Source of the DNA: Ophiothrix spiculata
Taxonomy: Eukaryota > Echinodermata > Ophiuroidea > Amphilepidida > Ophiotrichidae
Length of the DNA: 24,880 nucleotides
Assembly: GCA_000969725.1 (NCBI GenBank)
Contig: JXSR01S002336.1
Strand: one strand, 5' to 3'
Numbering within the stretch: position 1 is the stretch's first letter; each line of letters begins with the position of its first letter. A program made the position numbers and the translations under genes. Under the pieces are notes generated by a model that was not told the origin of the DNA, did not search any database, and saw only the letters and a list, made by a program, of their open reading frames with translations. Of this stretch, positions 18,447-24,880 are shown piece after piece.

Positions 18447-19994
18447 ATTTGTAGGGGAAAATTGGATACACCGCCATCTTGTGTCACTCATGGAGCAGAG
18501 TTATTGTACCTCCGGATATATTCAGAGTTTGGCCTGATATATCCAGACAGATCGCATAAATCTTCATTTTTGGTCATATACAGCGTTTGCATTTTGTTTC
18601 ATGCACAAACCATGTCTGCATTTCAAGCAGCATGTATTGTGACTTGCTCTGATCAAAGCACGCAAATTTTCACGCTAAATTGTGCGAAGACTTTCGATGT
18701 GACAGGTACGCGGAGCCGTAAAATGCCGGAGGTACAATAACTCGCCCTCCATGAGCAATAATCCAAGATGGCGATGAAATCAAAATGGTGGCGAGTACCA
18801 ATTCCCCTTTTTAAATTCCTTGGTTTGCATTCAATATAGGTGCTGTGTTATACTCTGTATCCCCAGTTTGTTGAGGGTTAACATGTATAGTATCTTTATG
18901 ATGCTTACAAATTACTTGTTAGTGCCTGAAAGTTGTATCTGCAACATGAAGGTAATGAGGGGCTTTTAGATGTTTAACATCCACCATTATAACTTCTCAG
19001 CTCTACTAGATTCGTCCAAGCACTTAAAGGTTAACGCCCAGGGGAGCCACTGAGCTATATTGGTGTACACATGTGTTAACAGAAAAACACGAAAAAGGTT
19101 TCATTTTTTCCTGACCAACACGCGTAAAGCACTGCACATTTTTAGGGTCTAAAAACACTTATTTTTAACTGAAATGGGTGTTTTTCAAGGTGGCTTAGCA
19201 CAGAAACGGTGTCGGACACGAGAGAGCTGATATCAGTGGTGTTGGACATAATTTCAAGTATTTATCCCGGGCTTTTAGCGTACTTTCTGGCGTGCTGTAT
19301 CTTGCGCTTTTATAAAACGCGAAACAGGTGCGCCATTTTTATATTCACGCATAAGATCATGCGCGTTGCTCCTGACGGCGCAAGGCTCAAAGCGCACAGT
19401 GCTTAAGGTATCAGTCATTGCTAAAAAATGCCAATTTTTTGCTTAATTTTGCTTAATATCTCAAATAGTAAGTCTGTGACCATATTTTTTTATTACGTTA
19501 TTTTAAAGAACTATATAAGGACTAAACATATATATGTGAAAAAGAAACAAAAAAATAGAGCTGTTTTTTAATTTTAAGTGTTCTTGTCTTATTTATTTTG
19601 ATTTTACCATAGAAGTCAATGGTAAAAAGTGGTAAAACATATAGTGTTTTTTAAATGGATTTTTCTCGAAAACCAAGTCGGTGACCCCCCTTTTTTATTT
19701 TAGAAATGTGATTAGCACATATGAAAAAGCATATATCAAAAAATAAGAAAAATAAATAGAGGAATTCTATCTTAAAAAAAAGGAAATGTCCAGAAAAGGG
19801 ATGTTTTTCAAAACCTGATGAAAAATCAAACTTTTAGGGGGTAAAATTTAGAGTAAAATGGCATGCTATCCTTATTTAGTGGTATTTCTTCTGAAGGAAG
19901 CTACAAACATGTTTAGGGGGTATTTGGGGGTATTTTGTAAACCCATATATGTTCACTCGAAAACTTGGCGCAGGGGGCTCCCAAAACAAAAAGT
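18447..19994. other. Intron, no gene seen
   Basis: Non-coding. It contains the hairpin TTTTACCAT/ATGGTAAAA (about 19604-19627) and the GTGACCCCCC segment shared with 14434-14460. The ORFs at 19209-19406 and 19858-20155 show no family features. Confidence 0.45.
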
Positions 19995-20167
19995 CAAAAA
20001 TAGGGTTTTGGTTACACACAACGTTCACTTATTTCAGTTTTATTCAGATTTTATTCAAAATTACTTTCATTTTTGAGGTGATCTTTCCGAAATTGGCAAT
20101 GGCGAGATGTATTTTTTTCATTTATGTCGCTTTCGCGCAAAGTCAAAATCCTTAGCGGGAATACTGA
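19995..20167 (+). mobile_element. hAT-type MITE, second copy (left end eroded)
   Basis: ATAGGGTTTTGGTTACACAC, CAGTTTTATTCAGATTTTAT, GCGAGATGTATTTTTT and CGCAAAGTCAAAATCCTTAG match the element at 20562-20800 in the same orientation. The right terminus CCTTAGCGGGAATACTG is kept. Leftward similarity fades (CTTGGCGCAGGGGGCTCCC around 19963-19981) and no CAGTGTTCCC end or 8-bp duplication was found. Confidence 0.75.
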
Positions 20168-20181
20168 TCCTGACTAGTTAC

Positions 20182-20424
20182 CTAAGGGCGTGTTCGCACA
20201 AGAATTTAATCATAACTATATTCTCGCTCATAAGCGGCTCTTGAGCAAATTCCTAGTGTGAACGCAATTTTAGAAAGTATCTCGCCCTTGACCAAAAATT
20301 TACGCACCACTAGTTTTAACGTGCAATTAAGTCGTGTCCATGTGTGAACGCAACTGCTAAGTTTTCTTACTCTATAGAGCCACTCATGATTAGTCACGAC
20401 TAATATTTGTGAACACAGCCTAAG
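20182..20424 (+). mobile_element. MITE-like element, GTTCACAC family, copy 3
   Basis: Begins CTAAGGGCGTGTTCGCACA, ends GTGAACACAGCCTAAG. It aligns with 4449-4686 in the same orientation (GAGCAAATTCC(T)AGTGTGA, CGCACCACTAGTTTTAACG, AACTGCTAAG). GTTACC precedes both this copy and copy 1, so the true left end may lie a few bases further out. Non-coding; the minus-strand ORF at 20206-20457 is a by-product. Confidence 0.8.
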
Positions 20425-20561
20425 TGGGCCATTCTGATACTGCCTGCTTTGACGCACTGTTGACTTTGAATTAGCATTTTAATAAGTCAAATCAACACCC
20501 ACAAAGTTCATTAAATGTTTAATTATTTCAATCTGATATCAACTTTAGCTTTTGATGCTAC

Positions 20562-20800
20562 CAGTGTTCCCGCTAAGGCCGTATTTCACGAAATTGGCGC
20601 AAAAGTTCAAAAGGGGTTCTCTTATTAAACAAAAATAGGGTTTTGGTTATACACAAAGTTCACTTATGTCAGTTTTATTCAGATTTTATTCAAAATTACT
20701 CTCATGTTTGAGATGATCTTTCAGAAATTGGCAATTGCGAGATGTATTTTTTCTTTTATGTCGCTCTGGCGCAAAGTCAAAATCCTTAGAGGGAACACTG
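20562..20800. mobile_element. hAT-type MITE with 8-bp target duplication GATGCTAC
   Basis: The 239-bp element begins CAGTGTTCCCGCTAAGG and ends CCTTAGAGGGAACACTG. It is flanked by perfect GATGCTAC duplications (20554-20561, 20801-20808). CAGTG ends with an 8-bp duplication are characteristic of hAT elements. No transposase. It lies about 90 bp upstream of the last CLIC exon. Confidence 0.92.
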
Positions 20801-20891
20801 GATGCTACCAACTTTAGCTTTGGATGCGTCTGTTTCAATGTGGGACATTTTAAATTAACTAAGTCTTTAATATACCATTCTTCTTTTTCAG

Positions 20892-21032
20892 CAATATGAA
20901 ATCCCAGCAGATTTCAAAGCAGTGCATCTTCTCCTAGATGCTTGGTACCAAACGGAAGCATATAAGGAGTCACAATATGAAGACGTAGAAATCATTGAGA
21001 CGTGGAAAGAAAGGCGAGGACAGAAGAAATAA
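20892..21032 (+). CDS. CLIC: CLIC-like protein, last exon of the 3' cassette
   Basis: Acceptor CATTCTTCTTTTTCAG, phase 0, then 46 codons and TAA. The peptide starts QYEIPADFKAVHLLLDAWYQ and ends IIETWKERRGQKK. It continues directly from the phase-0 end of the exon at 16852, giving ...VAGLEFK/QYEIPADFK..., which matches the CLIC order (K-V....Y/F...IP.E/D..V...L). Like the upstream copy at 2425-2565 it has the conserved I-P and C-terminal acidic helix and lacks the vertebrate T-C-P cysteine. With 13048-13216 and 16654-16852 it makes a continuous reading frame of about 168 residues, most of a CLIC without its N-terminal ~70-80 residues. Confidence 0.96.
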   Translation, partial: QYEIPADFKAVHLLLDAWYQTEAYKESQYEDVEIIETWKERRGQKK

Positions 21033-21330
21033 AGCATTTATAAGCAAGCATGATTTTTAGACATTACATATCAACTCACGTTATGAGAATAATTATAGAA
21101 TAAGAAATTAATTACGATCAATGCCTGCGTGCAGTGACATCATGTAGTTGAAACGTTTTAACATAAAAATGCATAATGTGTAAAGCGATGTAACTTGAAA
21201 GGAACTTAAAACCCGGACTTAATATTATGCCTCCCCCTTTTCTTATATTTCACAATTGTGTTCTCAAAAACTTCCACAAAGTTTTGTGGAACTTTTCAGA
21301 TTTATTGAGCTGTTGCATTATAGGGTATAG
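21033..21330 (+). other. Probable 3' UTR and downstream flank
   Basis: Non-coding. No canonical AATAAA is visible in the first 300 bp; the variant CATAAA at 21162-21167 is the nearest candidate. This contrasts with the paired AATAAA after the 5' cassette. Confidence 0.4.
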
Positions 21331-21978
21331 CAGTGGGGGGATAGCTCGCTATTCCAACGGCTCCCTAATCGGACAGCTCGCTGGTTAGAATTGCAATTTG
21401 GGCTTGCCATAAGTAGTCCAAATTGTTAAAGAGGCTTGATAGTCCGAATATCAACAACAGCTTGCTAGTCCAGATTTTGAAAACAGCTAGCTTTTCCAAT
21501 TTTTTAAAAGGGCTCGCCAGTCAAAATCTTAAAAGGCTCGTTAGTATACATGTAACTACAAAGAAGTTAAAAATTACAGTTTGAATTTTTAAAACAGCTC
21601 GCTAGTCTGAATAGTAAAAAAAAAATGTGCATAATTTATATAACCTTGTTTCAAAATTCAGACTTTTTTCGAACTGTTTTCAAATTCGGAGTATAGCAAG
21701 CTGTATTCTAAATTTGCACTAGCGAGCTGTCTCTAAAATTTGGACTGGCAAGCCGTTTTTAAAATTCAGACTATAGCCAGCTGTTTTAAAATTAGGACTG
21801 ACGAGCCTAGTTTTATATTAGGACTAGTGAACCTATGTACTAGTGAGCTGGGTTTTTTTCGAACTAGCAAGGCTTTTTCAAGGTTATATTTTTCCCGCTG
21901 AATTATGTGTTTGGATTAGCAAGCCTTTGGATTATCTGACTTGCGAGCCGTCGGACTGGCGAGCAGACCCGGCAGTGG
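21331..21978. mobile_element. Foldback-like element built of AGCTCGCTAGTC-type repeats
   Basis: The left half (21331-21615) holds about eight to nine spaced repeats of (AC)AGCTCGCTAGTC(CGAAT). The right half (about 21690-21978) holds a similar number in inverse orientation (GGACTAGCGAGCTGT type). The outer ends also mirror: CAGTGGGGGGATAGCTCGCT on the left, AGCAGACCCGGCAGTG on the right. Spacing is roughly 30-45 bp, with A/T-rich TTTTAAAA linkers. The whole could fold back over ~280-bp arms. It resembles in plan the foldback transposons with repeat-built inverted arms known from animals, including sea urchin TU elements; kinship is inference. No ORF or target duplication seen. Confidence 0.75.
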
Positions 21979-22209
21979 TATGTAACAGCAAGCCATATGA
22001 AGGGATTTTAACTTGTGACTGTATATGCCAATTAATAATGAATGCCATTTCTTCTCTTTCAAGGAAAACAATCCAAATCCCAGAACCTTAAATTAGCAAG
22101 GTCTAATTTTCTGAAACAAAAAAAGAGCAGATATTTTGAAACTTTTATATATTCATCAATCATGTTGAACTACATGATATATATAAAATGCATGGCTCCT
22201 CCGTATTTG
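21979..22209. other. Spacer, no gene seen
   Basis: AT-rich; the overlapping ORF at 22042-22290 runs into the next element and is chance. Confidence 0.45.
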
Positions 22210-22724
22210 CCATATCAGTTCGGCGGAACTCACAATTGGGATACGTATCCCAATTCGGATACCCACGCACATTTCGTATCCAAATTGTGATACCCGTATC
22301 CGAATAAGGATATGGAGGGGTATCTGAATTCTGATACTCCTATCGTGGCGCAGGTAATAAATTGATGGCGCAAGCTGGCAAGTACATGTATAACATTATC
22401 TTGCATTTATGATAAATGTATCTGTGGAAATGTCATTTTCATCTGTGCAATTCCAGCGGAACAGCTTCGAAACATTGTCCTGATAGCTTATCACAGAAGG
22501 CAAAATAATTTGGCCAATACTTTGATAGAATTTAGATGACAAATGATGATAAATGTTATTGACTTTTATACATACCGGTATGGTGCGCGGCGAAGCTGAA
22601 TATTCATTTCAGCTGATATCCCATTTCAGCTGTTTTTAATCCATATTCGGATACGGGTATCAGAATTGTGATAGGGAGTATTCGGATACGTATCCGAATT
22701 GTGAGTTCCGCCGAACTGATATGG
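22210..22724. mobile_element. 515-bp inverted-repeat element rich in GGATAC/GTATCC
   Basis: Left end CCATATCAGTTCGGCGGAAC and right end GTTCCGCCGAACTGATATGG are near-perfect mirrors. Both subterminal regions carry alternating GGATACGTATCC(G)AATT and ATTGTGATA motifs (about 22238-22343 and 22640-22705). The centre is AT-rich and non-coding. No target duplication was resolved. Confidence 0.85.
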
Positions 22725-24143
22725 TAGACCACAAGTACTGAACAACCGTTATAGTTTGAGTTAAGAGAAGATATTGTATGTATCCCATCATGCATTGATT
22801 CCTATGGAGTTACTTCTGTAGGAAGTTATGGGAGTAGTTAGCAATGAAATGAACCTAGATTGGTTGTAATCTTACCTTTTAGGCATGTTTCATCATCACT
22901 ATAACTACTCGCATGACTTAATACACAAATAATCCCATTGGAAGCAATGCATGATAGACGGTTCGGAAGTCATGTTAAGCTGTTGGTCCCCTGTACGAAT
23001 AGACTCCTTAATGGGGTACCGGTATGCATGTCATGCAAGTACAGTGTATCATTGATTGATTGATTGATCTTGATTGAGTTTACCCTGTTCATCACCTGTG
23101 CGAAATACTTCCTAACATTTTAGACAGGGATGTGGACTTGCAATGTGCAAGCCCAAATCGACTGACACCAGGTTAATGTATTTGTATATACTTTGATCAA
23201 CACTAAATAGGTGGGAATTGTTAGGCTTTTCATCCACAAGTAAACATAATCCCACCTACACACGTTAACATATCCCACTTACACACGCATCATAGATGTA
23301 ATACGTGCATCATAGATGCTAATACGAGAGTGGCACGTACGAGGCGCGCTGCAGTACGTTGTGCTTTGTTAATACGCACACACTTATTTGTATCAATTCA
23401 TTATGTAAAAAGGCCTACCTATTTGGTGTTGATTACAAGTACAGGGCGGTAGAACTACATGTATAAGTATGATTGTTTGGTGGTGCTATTTGCATGATAT
23501 ATGTATTCTCTAAGATAGGAACAGAAATATTGTCATGTTAATTGTGTTAAATTGTTTGTGCAATTGCTGTCATTTTTCATAATGTCATACTGTAAAATAT
23601 CCAGTCTTGTTCTTTGATCATCACTATATATAATATATATAGGCAAGAATTTAGAGGCGCTTATTCTTCTGCGAGCAAATTAAGGTAATCTTACTCACAT
23701 GCCATAGAAATCGATGCACAAGTCTTATCAATGTGAAGTTATAGGTCAGTGGCTCTTGAATGGTTCTTTGGGAGATGGCTTCAAGGTTACATGGATCAAT
23801 CGAGTCGAATTTTTAGGGTATTTTTGCACTCTAGTGACAAGGTTTTAAATAAACTTGTTCCCATGAAACCCAGGCAAAGACACTTATTGAGTTACAGCCC
23901 AAAACATTTGCCATAAATCAATAGAAAACAAAGAAATTTTCAAGAGAAATATTTATTTTTCATGGGCAAAAAGTTTAGCAATGTTGACAAGTGATACATC
24001 ATTTCAAAGCTTGATAATTTCAGCATTTTTTTTTGGGCAAATTAGAAAAATGATTCTCCCGACTTTGTCCAGATTCCGTGGGAGCAGGTCACATATCGCA
24101 GCGATTGCACATGTGACTGACATTTGCATTCACATGACAATGT
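22725..24143. other. Non-coding flank with minor repeats
   Basis: No gene. An (ATTG)n microsatellite lies at 23051-23068. ATCAACACTAAATAGGTGGG (23196-23215) is mirrored by CCTACCTATTTGGTGTTGAT (23414-23433), a possible ~240-bp eroded MITE. CATCATAGATG is repeated at about 23288 and 23308. Confidence 0.5.
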
Positions 24144-24151
24144 CCTATTGG

Positions 24152-24487
24152 CAGGGTTGGATATTGGTATTTTTCATACTAGCCATTTTGGCAGGTAAAT
24201 TTACAAACTTACCCGCCCGACAAGAAATTGACCTGCCCGAATTAAAAAAACCCATCACCTCTAAAAAATGGAATTTTGGAATTTGCTACAAAAGGCCCAA
24301 ATTTGTGCATTTTTCATAAACTCAGAAAATTGTGTGTCTTTTGCAAAAAAAAGAAGCTATTTTTGTATAAATTTAAAGCAAAATTTTGAAAACTTTACCT
24401 GCCATGTTGGGCAGGTAACTTTCACTTTTTACGCACCCAACACCAAAGTTACCCACCAGTGGCTGTTGGGTGGGTGCTAGTACCCTG
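24152..24487. mobile_element. hAT-like MITE, near-perfect 8-bp target duplication
   Basis: A 336-bp element beginning CAGGGTTGGATATTGG and ending GGGTGCTAGTACCCTG. It is flanked by CCTATTGG (24144-24151) and TCTATTGG (24488-24495), seven of eight matching. The interior contains GGCAGGTAA and ACCTGCCC motifs in both orientations. The 112- and 70-codon ORFs crossing it (23981-24319, 24268-24480) are not supported as genes. Confidence 0.65.
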
Positions 24488-24495
24488 TCTATTGG

Positions 24496-24880
24496 GCTGT
24501 AAAGATAAAACTTTTTGTCTCAGCTTCCTTTTGTACAAAACCCCAACTGCTATGTAGATTTTTTGTTTCTTTTATTGCACTTTAAGGTCACCTTTTTTGT
24601 CTTCCTGTTTTTTATGTAAATGTAGCAACATTTGAATTTGTACCCTACGGAAGTTGAAACCTGAGACAGTTTTTTTATAATTATTTCGAGGAGATCCAGG
24701 GCAAAATACATTTAAAAGTCACATTCTAAAAATCGATTTTTGCAAAGATGAAATTGACCAGGGGTGTACTTTACTGGAGGTTTGTGGTGGATGATCACAT
24801 ATGAGACCGTCCATCCCAAATGAGCCGTAAATACGGCCTCTTGCCATTTTTACTTTTTTAAATATATTTTGTTAGACCAT
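24496..24880. other. Window end, nothing recognised
   Basis: T-rich non-coding sequence with no ORF or repeat partner seen in the window. Confidence 0.45.

Noticed and set aside
18267-18740. 157-codon ORF, the longest in the window
   Set aside because: Its first ~60 codons are exon-unit copies 3 and 4; the rest has no family signature. There is no splice acceptor or promoter context.
23981-24480. Two ORFs of 112 and 70 codons near the right edge
   Set aside because: They cross the boundaries of a hAT-like MITE and share no coherent protein features.

Overview
The window is AT-rich nuclear DNA of a metazoan, with short exons, long introns, GT-AG splice sites and polyadenylation signals. It is packed with small inverted-repeat transposons and has frequent TACATGTA-like words. 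This texture and the invertebrate-type CLIC exons suggest a marine invertebrate deuterostome (echinoderm, or possibly hemichordate); that placement is inference. No bacterial genes, operons, CRISPR arrays or complete viral genes are seen. Most ATG-to-stop ORFs of 60-100 codons are chance.

The only host protein-coding content I can support belongs to the chloride intracellular channel (CLIC) family, GST-fold proteins that act as soluble oxidoreductases or insert into membranes. Four exons, all on the + strand, form two C-terminal cassettes. The 5' cassette shows only its last exon (2425-2565, 46 residues plus stop, followed by AATAAA signals). The 3' cassette has three consecutive exons (13048-13216, 16654-16852, 20892-21032) whose splice phases join cleanly (1, 2, 0, stop). 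The two last exons have identical length and acceptor phase and are about 63% identical in protein (29/46 by hand count). They are therefore tandem paralogues or alternative terminal cassettes. No N-terminal (thioredoxin-like) CLIC exon was recognised in the 10.5 kb between them.

The most unusual feature is a set of decayed tandem copies of the last ~109 bp of the penultimate CLIC exon, lying in the last intron of BOTH cassettes (40-290 and 16857-18446). In the 3' cassette the first extra copy starts directly at the splice donor of the real exon. It is split by a ~1.28 kb nest of transposons (one element in another, with a TTAA-flanked element inside that), after which the copy resumes.

Layout: 1-290 pseudo-exon copies; 2425-2565 last exon of cassette 1 and its 3' UTR; 4449-6649 two GTTCACAC-ended elements flanking a 44-bp satellite (5091-5974); 6866-7215 Harbinger-type element; 7344-7627 tandem duplication; 9689-9809 small TAA-flanked element; 10841-11584 3' end of a dead LINE on the - strand; 11772-12270 inverted-repeat block; 12513-12679 pogo/Tigger-like element; 13048-13216 exon; 13844-14197 SINE-like repeat; 15062-16430 TA-flanked element with ~185-bp terminal inverted repeats and a second inverted repeat nested inside; 16654-18446 exon, pseudo-exons and nested transposons; 20182-20808 GTTCACAC and hAT-type elements; 20892-21032 last exon; 21331-21978 foldback element built of short repeats; 22210-22724 GGATAC-rich inverted-repeat element; 24144-24495 hAT-type element. 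The remainder is non-coding sequence in which I see no gene.
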